From the NCBI GenBank assembly GCA_001275005.1, contig JWZX01003150.1, positions 1 to 27,292 of the forward strand: a stretch of 27,292 bases of DNA, written 5' to 3'. Source of the DNA: Chrysochromulina tobinii (lineage: Eukaryota > Haptophyta > Prymnesiales > Chrysochromulinaceae). Below are positions 1-9,669 of the stretch, piece by piece (the stretch's first letter is position 1; every line of letters starts with the position of its first letter). The position numbers and the translations under genes were made by a program. Under the pieces are notes generated by a model. It saw only the letters and a program-made list of their open reading frames with translations, made no database searches and was not told the DNA's origin.

Positions 1-425
<425 letters not shown>

Positions 426-1140
426 AGATTGCGTCGCCGGGGAGGCGGGCGGCTATCAAGGGCATTCGCAGTGTAGAGAGAAGAGCGGGGAGAGAGGTGG
501 GAGTGACCGAGCGTCGTGAGCAATGACAACTGAGAACTGTGGCGCCCCGAGGTTTTAGCTTTTTCGCGCGCGACTCTGGTCGCGGGTCGGCCGGCGGTTC
601 ACTTCCGGCTATGAATCGCTTCGCTCGCCGGCCCGGCCGGCGGGCGGCGGCAAACGCACGACCGGGACCGCCATAGTGCGCCAAGAATACCGGCCGCGGC
701 CCGGCCGGCGGACCGAAACGCGTACCGGCCTCGACCCGGCGGGCGACGGCCACACAGATTATCAGTTTTTTACAGGTCAAAACCCCGTTCCTGTCTCCCG
801 CGTCCGACGCCGCGGCGACCCGACACGTGATCGTAACGCTGCGACACTCAAGCCTCCACGAGGGAGTACTCGATAACTTGAACCGTGGTTGTACTAGGAG
901 GCTCCTACGTCGCGTCTCGACGTTTCGCAACAACTATCCGGATACAGCTCGAACTCCACCTGCACTTGTTCACGGCCCGCCGCGCAAGCGTAGCCCTATC
1001 AGCTCCGATCATTGGGCGATCCAGGGGCCAACGCACTGACGGGTCGGACGCGCACTGACAGAAGTCAGAACAGCGCGCCGACCGACAAAATGGCCTCATG
1101 GTCGCAAGATGACGAGGGCTGTCCTCCAACGGCCGGCGCT
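426..1140. other. Intergenic region, no gene seen
   Basis: This 715-bp GC-rich stretch separates the convergent ends of the ubiquitin-thioredoxin and amine-oxidase genes. It holds only short overlapping open frames rich in Arg and Pro on both strands, with no recognisable motif. It presumably contains the two 3' UTRs. No RNA gene was recognised. Confidence 0.6.
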
Positions 1141-2811
1141 TCAACGGGCAAACGAGGCTCGCCACCTCAGGACGGCGCGCCCACGCTTCATCTGATCGCG
1201 TCCGAGAGTCATATCGCAGCCATCGTTCGCGGCAAACGAGCCGTTCACTCCGAGGGCCGCGAGCACGCGGGTGGCATCGCGCCGGCCAGAGATGAGGCCG
1301 CCGTGGACGAAGCCGTTGTATCTGGGACAGAGGGCCTCGCCTGAGAGCCACACGCGGGGCGGGCACGCGCGGGGTGGGAACTGCCCGGAGGCTGGTGGCG
1401 TTGGTGCGGAAAGCGGCATTCCGGCACGCAGATGATCTTCGGCCGTCGAGTCGCCCCAGTCGGAGTAAGCCCCGTAGGAGAGCGGATCGATGGAGTGTCG
1501 TGTCATGTGGAAGGCACTTGGCAGCGGGATGGCCTTGCCCGGGTGCACACGCTGAAGCTCGGCCACGAGCTTTGCTTTCGCGGCATCATCATCAAGTTGC
1601 TCCCATTCGGACGCCTGGGGATCGCCAAGGTCGAACAGGAGCGTGCGCGACGAGGGCAGAACAGATGCGTGAGCGAGGTTACGCACAGATGGCAAGGTGC
1701 CGCCGTTGAAGCCGTCATTCGCCTGCACCCACTTGTACACGGACGCGTTCCACCACACCTCGTCCCACTGCGCATGGATCTTGGTGTAATTGGACATTGA
1801 AATGCGCCCCAGCGCCTCGCGCTGACCAGTCAGCATTGGGGGCGTGAAGATCTCGGGACGGCGCTGTAGCACTCCGAGAGGGAGGGTGCTGATGACGTGA
1901 AGGGAGTGCCACGAGCGCCCATCCTTGGATCTTACGGTCACATAGTCACACTCCAGCTCGATACGATCGACCTCGGCCCCCAGCACGAGCCGCCCCTTGT
2001 CGAGAGCCTTAGCGCCACCGTCCAGTGCCCCGTCCGCGACCGCATGGATCACAGTCGAGTAGCCTAGTGGGTCCTGGTTCTTGAAGAAGAAGTCGTCCGC
2101 GCCGAAATCACCGTACGTTGGGTCGGGCAGGTAATTCTCCGCCCTCATTTTGCTCACGGGGAGACCACTCTCGCCCGTGAAGAGTTGCCACTCGATGGCA
2201 GAATCGAGACCATCCGGATTCGGCGCCCAGCCGCATTCGGAGGCAGCGTCGACAGCGGACGTGTTGGAAAAGCGCCCAGAATCGACGCCCTTCGAAATGC
2301 AAGTCGTCACATTGTTGGCAAGCGTGCGCCTCTTGCCGTCAAGGTCGGCCGAATTGCCAAACTCGTCGTAGGCGTCCCAATTCGACATGTTGGTGGCCGA
2401 GCCGGGTACACGGACCAACTGCAGGCCCATGTCGTTGGCGAGCTTGAAGACTGGATTCACTTGGCCTTGGTCCCCCCTCGGAGCGCCACTTATCCAGTTA
2501 GCGCCGTTTTCGATCATGATTTGCGGACCCGAGCCAAAGGGGAGCGCCTGGACACGGCCGCCAATGCGATCAGTGGCTTCGAGCACGGCAAAATTGCTAA
2601 GCCCCCCTCCACGCAAGAGAGCCGCAGCTCCGACGCCAGCGGCACCGGCACCGATTATCAGGGCATCCAGCATCGGCGCGGACGGCGCCACCTTCTGAAG
2701 TTGTACCCGGCCATTCTGGGCGGACATCGACGGGCGGACGGAAGAAAGGGAGGACATGTGAACGTTCATGTTAATACACACAACACGTAAGCAGCACAGC
2801 TGTGAAGACAA
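1141..2811 (-). CDS. FAD-dependent amine oxidase, polyamine-oxidase-like
   Basis: A 556-residue flavin amine oxidase. Such enzymes oxidise polyamines such as spermine or spermidine, producing an aminoaldehyde and H2O2. Near the N-terminus is the dinucleotide-binding motif LIIGAGAAGVGAAALL (about residues 51-66), followed by LEATDRIGGRV (77-87), the usual FAD-ribose Glu and GGR signature. In the middle, SNYTKIHAQW contains the YTKI segment that in maize polyamine oxidase carries the active-site Lys. Near the C-terminus are DPLSYGAYSDW and LSGEALCPRYNGFVHGGLISG, the second FAD contact. Length is typical (about 500 aa) with some 45 extra N-terminal residues. Starts at Met15 (2769) or Met19 (2757) are as likely as the first Met, and no convincing signal peptide is seen. 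It is transcribed divergently from the kinesin-ArfGAP gene. The family is secure; substrate preference is not determinable. Confidence 0.88.
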   Translation of the reverse strand: MSSQLCCLRVVCINMNVHMSSLSSVRPSMSAQNGRVQLQKVAPSAPMLDALIIGAGAAGVGAAALLRGGGLSNFAVLEATDRIGGRVQALPFGSGPQIMIENGANWISGAPRGDQGQVNPVFKLANDMGLQLVRVPGSATNMSNWDAYDEFGNSADLDGKRRTLANNVTTCISKGVDSGRFSNTSAVDAASECGWAPNPDGLDSAIEWQLFTGESGLPVSKMRAENYLPDPTYGDFGADDFFFKNQDPLGYSTVIHAVADGALDGGAKALDKGRLVLGAEVDRIELECDYVTVRSKDGRSWHSLHVISTLPLGVLQRRPEIFTPPMLTGQREALGRISMSNYTKIHAQWDEVWWNASVYKWVQANDGFNGGTLPSVRNLAHASVLPSSRTLLFDLGDPQASEWEQLDDDAAKAKLVAELQRVHPGKAIPLPSAFHMTRHSIDPLSYGAYSDWGDSTAEDHLRAGMPLSAPTPPASGQFPPRACPPRVWLSGEALCPRYNGFVHGGLISGRRDATRVLAALGVNGSFAANDGCDMTLGRDQMKRGRAVLRWRASFAR

Positions 2812-3127
2812 TACAATACAATTGAGGCCACACCAAGGAGGCCAATGGAGTTAGTGAGTGGGCTTACATGTACCCTGCATGCCGAGTACATCTTACAGCC
2901 GCTCGTGGCGCCATGTAGGCGGGGCCCGGTGTTTTAACGGTTCGTTCTAATCAGCAGAAGGCAAAAGAAAGGAGGTGAGACGGCCGGGGTGCAGGGGTGC
3001 TCAGGCTGTTGCAAGGCTGTCGTCAGCTCGTCGTGATTTTGACTTACATGTAGACATTGCATTTTACCGGCCGCCGACACAAATGAGGAAAACGAACAAA
3101 TGATTTGCCACATGCCTCTCACATCAA
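2812..3127. promoter_or_regulatory. Shared upstream region of two divergent genes
   Basis: A 316-bp gap lies between the start codons of the amine oxidase (leftward) and kinesin-ArfGAP (rightward) genes, so both promoters and 5' UTRs should be here. No canonical TATA box or strong repeat is evident. The region is less GC-rich than the flanking coding sequence. Confidence 0.5.
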
Positions 3128-6100
3128 ATGGAAGACACGCCTCTCTCGTCGATCTCATCGATCTCATCGAATTTGATTGATATGGAGGCCATGGGCAACG
3201 TGTGCGTGGCCATACGGTTCCGACCGCCATCGATTTACAATGATGAGGCTGAGGCTGACATTGCCTTCAATGAGACGGCGGGCATGATCGGCGTGACACC
3301 GCCCAAAATGAGACGAAGAGAGATGTTCGCTTTTTCGTCAGTGCACGTGCGAGAGAGCAATGAAGCGATTTTTGAGGCGTACGGCATGCCGCTCTGCAAT
3401 TCAGTTTTGGGCGGCTACAATGGAGCGCTGCTAGCCTACGGCCAGACAGGATCGGGCAAAACATTCACGATGGGTGAGACTGCCCGGATTGGCAGCCTGG
3501 AGGAGGGCATGTCGCATCGTATGGTGCGGCAGCTGTTCTCGGCCATCGCTGCCGACAGTGGACACTCGTACGATATCAGCATGCTCTACGTCCAGGTCTA
3601 CTGCGAGAGGATTTACGACCTGCTTATTGAGAAGCAACCGGAGGTGGTCTCGAACCCCAAATTCGCGGTACCGTCAACGTCGTCACCGGCGCAGCCACGT
3701 TCTCCGCGTCCGCCGCCCGCGCCTGCTCGGCGCGAGCCGGACAGCTTTGGCTCGCCGAGCAAGCGAGAGGACACATCCCTCTCCGTGCGCGAGGACAAGA
3801 AGAACGGCGTCTTTGTGCAAGGGGCGACGACCAACAGGGTCAGCTCAGCTGAGGAGGCGCTTGCTCTAATGGAGCGGGCGTCCGCGCAGCTTGTGTTCGC
3901 CTGGACGAAATTGAATCAGCACTCGTCGCGATCGCACTCGCTCTGCACCCTTCTTGTGAAGCGCACCGAACGCGCTCAGCGTGGCACCGCCGGTGATCAA
4001 GAAGGGGGGCCGCCCAAGTCTGACGTGCACGCAAAGCTCGTGCTGGTGGATTTGGCGGGCTCGGAGGACGTTGGCCGCTCGGGCGTCACGGGGCAGTGCC
4101 TTGCCGAAGCGCAGAAGATCAATCAATCCCTCCTCGCCCTCGGCAACGTGATCCACGCTCTGACCCGCACGGAGGGAGGCAAGAAGATCGGCAGCGCGAC
4201 GACACACGTTCCGTTCCGGTCGTCGGTACTCACACGGCTGCTTTCGGATTCCATAGGGGGCAATTGCCGCACGACGCTCATCTGTTGCTGCTCGCCAGCC
4301 TCGGCCGACGTCTCCGAGACGCTTTCGACGTTGAGATTCGGCTGCCGTGCCAAGCTCGTCCGCTTCGACTCCACACTCAATGCAGCCCTGCCAGCAAACA
4401 TGCTGCTCAGCAACCTCCTCCCGTCGCAGACCGGATACATCAAGTACATGCGCCAAGTCAAGACCGACACGATCACGCAGGCGGAGCTGAACAAGCTCCG
4501 AGACCTCCCGTGGAACTCGACGTGCTTCGATTGCACTGCGCTCGAACCTGCCTGGGTGGCGCTTCCGCATGGCGTGTTCATCTGTGTCGACTGCGCGCAG
4601 ACGCACCGCAACATGGGACAGCACGTGAGCCAGACGAAGGCGATCAACACCAGTACTCATTTATGGTCCCCTGCCGAGCTGGCTGTGGTCCATGAGGTTG
4701 GAAACGCCGTCGCCGCGGTTGCTTACGCTGACTTTGCCCTGCCTCCCAAGCCATCGTGGGCTGCGACACCAGCTGCGAAGATGGCATACTCGCAGGAGAA
4801 GTATGGCCGCGGCTCTCCTGATTTCAAGGCGGCCGCTGAACAGCTGCATGCGCAGCCCGCGCTGTGGACACATCTGGCGCGCGCGGCGGAGGCCCAGATT
4901 GCAGAGGCAAAGGTGAAGGCGATAGCAGAGGATGAGGCATGGGCGGCGCAGGCGCAGGCGAAACCGAAACCGACAATGGCAGTTGCCACACAGGCGGCAG
5001 GGGCGGCAACGGCGGCAACGGCAGAGGCGGGAAGCTGCGAGGAGCAGGAGGCTTTGGCATGCGAAATGGCATTGGCGGCAAAGAGCGAGGCAGAGCAGGA
5101 GGCGGCGGGGGAGCTGGGGGAGGTATCAGATGAAGCGAGGGACGCGACGGCTAGTCGCGCCACCATCCTGCAGCAGCAGCAGCAGCTGACGCCAACGCAG
5201 CAGCCGCAACCACCCCAGCCGTCTCAGGTGCCGCCGTGGCAGAAGCAGCAAACGCATCAGGATGGGGCCCGGGAGGAGGCCGTCCGTGTGACCTTCGCGG
5301 CCGCCGAGCTGAGGGCGGTCTCGGCTTCGGCGCTGGTTGTTGAGGCTCAGCAGGTGGCCGAGGGGCCTGTGACGGTCAAGGCGGCCGAGGCAGCAGAGAC
5401 GGCCAAGGCAGAGGCGGTCGAGGCAGCGAAGGCGGAAGTTGCCAAGGCGGCCGCCGAGGCGGAGGCGATCAAGACTGCCGAAACGAAGGCGGCCACGGCA
5501 GCAGAGACAGCCAAGGCAGAGGCGGTCGAGGCAGCGAAGGCGGAAGTTGCCAAGGCGGCCGAGGCCGAGGCGGCGAATGCGGCGGATGCAGAGGAGGCCA
5601 AGAAGAAAATGTATGAGGATGATGATGACGAGTTTGATCTCTGGGATGCGCCTCTGTCTGCAGCCCCTGCATTGAAGAAGACTGCTTCATTCTCGAAGGC
5701 GGCAGCCGCTGAGAAGGCGGCAGCCGAGGATGCCTTGGTTGCGTCAATGAAGGCTCGTGCGGTAGCGCAGAAGACGGAAGCCAAGAACGCGGAAGCTGAG
5801 ATCGCAGCGGCTTACGCAGCGGCCAAGGCAGCAGAGGCGCAGGCGGCAAAGATGATCGAGGTGGAGGCGGTCGAGGTCGCCCCACTCTCCATCCACCCCC
5901 CAGCTCTCACCACTGCCGCCGCGGAGCAGAAGGAATACGAGGCAATCATACCGAATAAGGCACCTGATCAGTCCATCGTACGTCGACTTGAACCGCAGGA
6001 AGAGGTCGCTCTGTACGCTGTCATGCAGCAGGCCGTGACGGAGGCCGAAGAGGAGGCTGAGGAACAGGTTGAAGCAGAAGCTGAGGATGAGGCCTTGGAG

Positions 6101-7435
6101 ATGGAGGCCAAGGAGGAGGCGTCCGGCAGTGCCAATGCCAGTCCTCTGGGGGACAGTGCCTCAGGCTGCCCCTCGGCTGCGGCCTCCGGCTTCGCCAGCG
6201 AAGCCTCGTCTCCACCTTCATCTTCCACGTTCATCTCCACACACTCGAGGCCCGATGTCTTTCTGAGCCTAGAGGCGGGCCTCGAGGAGCTGGCCAAGGT
6301 TTGCACCAAGGCCGGCACCAAACGTGATTCGATCAGTGTCCTCGCCGAACATCTCAAGCGCAACAACCCGCGGCACAGCCCAGCAGCATCGCAGAAACTT
6401 GCGGACATGCGCGCCGAGGCGGCGCGCCTTGCAGCCGCGAAGGCGGCGATGGCGAGCGGTTCCGCGGGCGGCGGCCGCGAGAAGCGTAGCGAGAAGCCGC
6501 CTCGCCCCGTGCGTCCTCAGCATGTGGCCACGGGCATCGGCTACCCGGATGTGGACTTTGCCTTCACCACACAGACGATGTGCGACGATTCAGCAGCTGC
6601 ACCTCGAACAAAACCGCAGCCGTCTGAAGACGAGCTCCTCGACGAAATGCCATCAGCTAGTACGCTGCTCATGCCGCAACAAGATGACGACCAACACAGC
6701 CTCTCCGAGTTTCTAACGACCACGTGGAAGCTCAACATCTTGGAGAGCCTCCGGAGGGAAAGCACCGCCGAGCCGTCAGCTGGATCGGATGGAGGGGACG
6801 CGGGTAACGACGCGAGCGTCGCTACTTTGGAGACCACGCCCCATGGTGGTCTCCAAAGTCCAAGGTCTCCTAGGTCTCCAAAGACCGCGCCAAGGATGTC
6901 TCCAGCTGCGGCTGAGCCAGATGCTTCTGCAGCTGTGGCTGAGCCAGGGACAGCTGAGCGCCTGCTGCAGCCTTCTGCATCGGGCCGCGAGAAGCCCCCT
7001 CGCCCCGGGCGTCTTAGTGCGCCGACTGATGCGAGCGTTGCCTTCACCTCACACAGTCTAGGTGCTGGCAATCGCTCGCCGCCGCCTCGCGCAGGACGTC
7101 TTTATGCGGCGACAGGCTTCGGCGAGCCGGATGCAGGCACCATCACCCCACGATCCACACCTGGCGCCACATCGTCGGCTGAATCGGCGGTTGTTTTCGA
7201 GACGCCGCTCTGCCATGGGCGTCCATATATGGGCGAGGCGGCAACCGGGTTCGGAGCGGCGCTAGGAGCAGCAGACGCTGCTTCCAAACGCAGCACGCCA
7301 CCTGGCCACGTCGATCTCTTGAAGGCCTTGCTAGAAAACACGGGACAGTTTTTCAAGAAGAGCGGCGACGAGATTGGCAAGGCATTCAGTCCTGACAGTC
7401 CTGGCTGGAGAAAGCCACGTGAATCGTGTCTGTAG
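3128..7435 (+). CDS. Kinesin motor-ArfGAP fusion protein with long low-complexity tail
   Basis: One uninterrupted 1435-codon frame, with start context CAAATGG. Residues about 20-412 are a kinesin motor: P-loop GQTGSGKT (105-112), switch I NQHSSRSH (263-270), switch II DLAGSE (308-313), then KINQSLLALGNVIHAL and TTLICCCSPASADVSETLST, most like kinesin-1-type motors. A Pro/Ser-rich insert interrupts the motor near 175-215. Residues about 452-575 are an ArfGAP domain: zinc finger C466-x2-C469-x16-C486-x2-C489, with the catalytic arginine finger at R494 (THRNMG), and downstream LWSPAELAVV and the E-K-Y-G element. Residues about 580-1000 are Ala/Glu/Lys-rich, probably helical or coiled coil, containing an acidic EFDLWDAP motif. 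The tail carries degenerate PPRPxR...ATGxG repeats. Catalytic residues of both enzymes are present, so an ATP-driven microtubule motor able to stimulate GTP hydrolysis on Arf is inferred. Confidence 0.93.
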   Translation: MEDTPLSSISSISSNLIDMEAMGNVCVAIRFRPPSIYNDEAEADIAFNETAGMIGVTPPKMRRREMFAFSSVHVRESNEAIFEAYGMPLCNSVLGGYNGALLAYGQTGSGKTFTMGETARIGSLEEGMSHRMVRQLFSAIAADSGHSYDISMLYVQVYCERIYDLLIEKQPEVVSNPKFAVPSTSSPAQPRSPRPPPAPARREPDSFGSPSKREDTSLSVREDKKNGVFVQGATTNRVSSAEEALALMERASAQLVFAWTKLNQHSSRSHSLCTLLVKRTERAQRGTAGDQEGGPPKSDVHAKLVLVDLAGSEDVGRSGVTGQCLAEAQKINQSLLALGNVIHALTRTEGGKKIGSATTHVPFRSSVLTRLLSDSIGGNCRTTLICCCSPASADVSETLSTLRFGCRAKLVRFDSTLNAALPANMLLSNLLPSQTGYIKYMRQVKTDTITQAELNKLRDLPWNSTCFDCTALEPAWVALPHGVFICVDCAQTHRNMGQHVSQTKAINTSTHLWSPAELAVVHEVGNAVAAVAYADFALPPKPSWAATPAAKMAYSQEKYGRGSPDFKAAAEQLHAQPALWTHLARAAEAQIAEAKVKAIAEDEAWAAQAQAKPKPTMAVATQAAGAATAATAEAGSCEEQEALACEMALAAKSEAEQEAAGELGEVSDEARDATASRATILQQQQQLTPTQQPQPPQPSQVPPWQKQQTHQDGAREEAVRVTFAAAELRAVSASALVVEAQQVAEGPVTVKAAEAAETAKAEAVEAAKAEVAKAAAEAEAIKTAETKAATAAETAKAEAVEAAKAEVAKAAEAEAANAADAEEAKKKMYEDDDDEFDLWDAPLSAAPALKKTASFSKAAAAEKAAAEDALVASMKARAVAQKTEAKNAEAEIAAAYAAAKAAEAQAAKMIEVEAVEVAPLSIHPPALTTAAAEQKEYEAIIPNKAPDQSIVRRLEPQEEVALYAVMQQAVTEAEEEAEEQVEAEAEDEALEMEAKEEASGSANASPLGDSASGCPSAAASGFASEASSPPSSSTFISTHSRPDVFLSLEAGLEELAKVCTKAGTKRDSISVLAEHLKRNNPRHSPAASQKLADMRAEAARLAAAKAAMASGSAGGGREKRSEKPPRPVRPQHVATGIGYPDVDFAFTTQTMCDDSAAAPRTKPQPSEDELLDEMPSASTLLMPQQDDDQHSLSEFLTTTWKLNILESLRRESTAEPSAGSDGGDAGNDASVATLETTPHGGLQSPRSPRSPKTAPRMSPAAAEPDASAAVAEPGTAERLLQPSASGREKPPRPGRLSAPTDASVAFTSHSLGAGNRSPPPRAGRLYAATGFGEPDAGTITPRSTPGATSSAESAVVFETPLCHGRPYMGEAATGFGAALGAADAASKRSTPPGHVDLLKALLENTGQFFKKSGDEIGKAFSPDSPGWRKPRESCL
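5389..5565 (+). repeat. 108-bp tandem duplication in the kinesin-ArfGAP tail
   Basis: The segment around 5392-5455 recurs at 5500-5563 with about one mismatch, offset exactly 108 bp (36 codons), so the frame is kept. Each copy encodes AETAKAEAVEAAKAEVAKAA. The near-identity points to a recent duplication extending the predicted coiled coil. Confidence 0.85.
6475..7265 (+). repeat. Degenerate C-terminal repeats of the kinesin-ArfGAP protein
   Basis: A protein motif of the form (K)PPRPxR followed by ATGxGxPD or DASVAFT recurs at about 6496-6580, 6985-7060, 7075-7145 and 7210-7260. Examples are EKPPRPVRPQHVATGIG, EKPPRPGRLSAPTDAS, PPPRAGRLYAATGFGEPD and GRPYMGEAATGFG. The repeated unit suggests a multivalent short linear motif; no family was recognised. 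Confidence 0.7.
6824..6859. repeat. Perfect 14-bp inverted repeat inside the coding sequence
   Basis: Arms 6824-6837 (ACTTTGGAGACCAC) and 6846-6859 (GTGGTCTCCAAAGT) are perfect reverse complements with an 8-nt loop. The right arm's GGTCTCC core recurs twice more just downstream, up to about 6893. A stable hairpin could form in the mRNA within the kinesin-ArfGAP tail. Confidence 0.9.
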
Positions 7436-8123
7436 TGACCCTTGTTGCGTGCCCGTCGTCGTGTCCGCAGACCTGTGCGTGACATCACATACCACACATA
7501 GTAGTGACATACAGACCGGTTGTGCGCGTCAGTAAACCGCGTCCTGGGACGTCCCGGTCGCATGCGTGTTAAGTCGACGTCTAAGTTACGTCAAGGCTCA
7601 AGCGCCGTCGCCGCCCCGGTAAGTAAGCGCGCGGAGCGTCTCCAGACTCCACGGACCACGCGCGCGTGGAACTGGAAGCGAGAACGGTTTGTGTGTTCAG
7701 TGCCGGAGACGTCAGACGACCAAGTTGCAAGTACACCCGTTACTTACACACGACCTTACCAACTTCAGCCGAAGTCCCATACCGGTACCGCATATGGACC
7801 AGGACTACAGTTGAGTACCCGTCGGACCCCGCCGACGGCTTGTACAAGGGCTCCGGAAGCCGTGGAGGGCCGCCGGTTGCCAGGTTCGAGGTCTTGTCCG
7901 CCGCCCTCTTCTGTTACGTACTATCTACTATGTACTAATAAGTATCTATAGTGATCGAGTGCTATACCGACCGTACTCGAGTCACGACACACGAGTCTCG
8001 AGTGTCGAGAAAGTTCAAAGTTAACGCTCGTACCGCGCGAATATAGCGGACTTCTGACTATACGACTACTTATAACTTAATTTGTGTGTGTGGCGCGGGT
8101 CCCTACTTTCCATGTACCTAGGC
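7436..8123. other. Convergent intergenic region, no gene seen
   Basis: This 688-bp region lies between the 3' ends of the kinesin-ArfGAP (+) and LKB1-like (-) genes. Its right half is A/T-richer. A cluster of short CTCGAGT-type palindromes occurs near 7975-8010. Open frames in it are short, overlapping and lack motifs. It presumably holds two 3' UTRs. Confidence 0.55.
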
Positions 8124-9449
8124 TCATTGGACATTACATTCCGCGTCAGCCGAGCGCGTACGCCTCGGCTTGCGCCGGAAACTCTCGCCCTCTGCTTCCT
8201 CGGGTTCGGGGGCCTCGGCGAGCTGCTGGGAGAGCGCATCCATGCTTTTCGCCCCCCCCGGAAATTCGCCGGTAAGCATGCGGCGCAGTGCCCGCCGCCC
8301 GAGCGCCGGGGATTTGTTCTCTTCCCCACCACCCTCGGCCGTCAGCGCATCGCACTTCGGTTCTCGTAGCGGCGGCACGGCCGCGGGTGCAGAGTCGTCG
8401 AGCAGCGGCATCGCGGGCGTCGGCGGCTCCTCTAGTGCATCCTCTAGCGGCGGCTCCTCGCCGTACATGCGCGCGACGCTCCGCATCACCACCAGCGGGC
8501 GCACCGAGCCGAGCACCACTGCGCTCACGAGCCGCCGGTCCTCGTCACTCCAACCCTCGTCCTCGGCGCCGTCGAGCCACGTATGCTTGCGCGCATCCTG
8601 CACGCTGAGCCGCGTGGTCTCATCGACGACAAGCAGGCCGCAGATGAGGTCGCGCAGCTTGGCGTCGGCGGCGATGCGCTCGGGGATGTCGTACTTGCCC
8701 AGCTCGATGAGCTCCCACAGATGCAGGAGCGACGATCCCTCGAAGGGCACCTGGCCGCTCATGAGCAGGAAGAGGGACACGCCGGCGGCCCACACGTCCA
8801 CCTTGAAGCCCGAGAAGGACTCCTTGCCGGCGGCGACCTCGGGCGACTGGAAGGCGGGCGAGCCACGGCTCTTGGAGCACGTGTCGTGCTCGTCATACCG
8901 GTCGAGCTCCTCAGCGACGCCAAAGTCGCCCACCTTGAGGACGCCCTCTATCGAGATGAGCAGGTTGGACGGCTTGATGTCGCGGTGCACGACGCCGCAG
9001 GAATGGCAGTAAGCGAGCGCGTCGAAGAGCTGGTATGTGCAGCGGCGCATCAGCGTCGCTGGGAGCACGTTGTCTGGTAGGCTGTCCGCCACGTCCTGCA
9101 GCGAGCCACCTGCGACGTGCTCGTACACGATGTACACCTTCTGCTTCTCATCGTTGACAAAGGAGTCGAGCATCTCGATGACGTGCTTGTGCTTGAGCTT
9201 GCTGTGGATCGTGATCTCTTTGCGCAGATTCTCCTCCGCATGGCGGATCTTCCGCAGCTGCCGCAGGTTGATGCGCTTGATGGCAACCCTTTGGAGCGTC
9301 TCGGAGTCGATCGCCTCGCGCACCTTGCCCTGTGCGCCCTCGCCAAGGATCTCGCCCATCATGTACTGCTTGTGCTTAGAGGGTGGCTTCCGCAGGTCCA
9401 TCAGCTTGAACGGCTTCTTCTCTTGTTGCGAGATCGTCACGCCGGGCAT
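8124..9449 (-). CDS. LKB1/STK11-type serine/threonine protein kinase
   Basis: A 441-residue single-exon kinase. LKB1 is the upstream activator of AMPK-family kinases in cellular energy sensing. Catalytic elements: glycine loop GEGAQGKV (36-43), VAIK Lys58, HRDIKPSN (155-162, catalytic D157), DFG (175-177). LKB1-diagnostic stretches are YMMGEILGEGAQGKV near the start, SKLKHKHVIEMLD, and especially GSPAFQSPEVA (196-206) and FSGFKVDVWAAGVSL, which parallel animal LKB1 closely. Animal LKB1 has DLG where this has the standard DFG. The domain ends near 292. The tail (about 150 aa) is acidic and Pro-rich, then basic (RRKPRRTR), with no C-terminal CaaX box, so the lipid anchoring of animal LKB1 is not evident. 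It starts about 220 bp from the oppositely oriented AOX gene. A related CaMKK-like kinase is the main alternative. Confidence 0.9.
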   Translation of the reverse strand: MPGVTISQQEKKPFKLMDLRKPPSKHKQYMMGEILGEGAQGKVREAIDSETLQRVAIKRINLRQLRKIRHAEENLRKEITIHSKLKHKHVIEMLDSFVNDEKQKVYIVYEHVAGGSLQDVADSLPDNVLPATLMRRCTYQLFDALAYCHSCGVVHRDIKPSNLLISIEGVLKVGDFGVAEELDRYDEHDTCSKSRGSPAFQSPEVAAGKESFSGFKVDVWAAGVSLFLLMSGQVPFEGSSLLHLWELIELGKYDIPERIAADAKLRDLICGLLVVDETTRLSVQDARKHTWLDGAEDEGWSDEDRRLVSAVVLGSVRPLVVMRSVARMYGEEPPLEDALEEPPTPAMPLLDDSAPAAVPPLREPKCDALTAEGGGEENKSPALGRRALRRMLTGEFPGGAKSMDALSQQLAEAPEPEEAEGESFRRKPRRTRSADAECNVQ

Positions 9450-9669
9450 GGTTCGCCTCTGTTTTCATTCTCGCCACGCTTGTCTTCGCTCTCACTGTGA
9501 ACACCTCGCAGACTGCTTGTGAACCACACAAACCCTGGACAACCGCCTCGCCTGACCGCCGTGGTCGCGTTAAACTTTACGCTCTCGACACGTGGGGAAA
9601 AACTGGGGAAGCTCGTCATCAGCATCGGGGACTACTGTCGGGTGGCGATCGCCGCAAATGCGAGCATCC
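9450..9669. promoter_or_regulatory. Bidirectional upstream region of the LKB1-like and AOX genes
   Basis: About 220 bp separates the LKB1-type start codon (leftward) from the preferred AOX start codon at 9670 (rightward). Both genes must take their core promoter from here, so co-regulation is possible. No TATA box is obvious. Confidence 0.5.

Noticed and set aside
3866-4660. 264-aa minus-strand frame opposite the kinesin motor
   Set aside because: Arg-rich shadow of the strongly conserved motor and ArfGAP coding sequence, with no motif.
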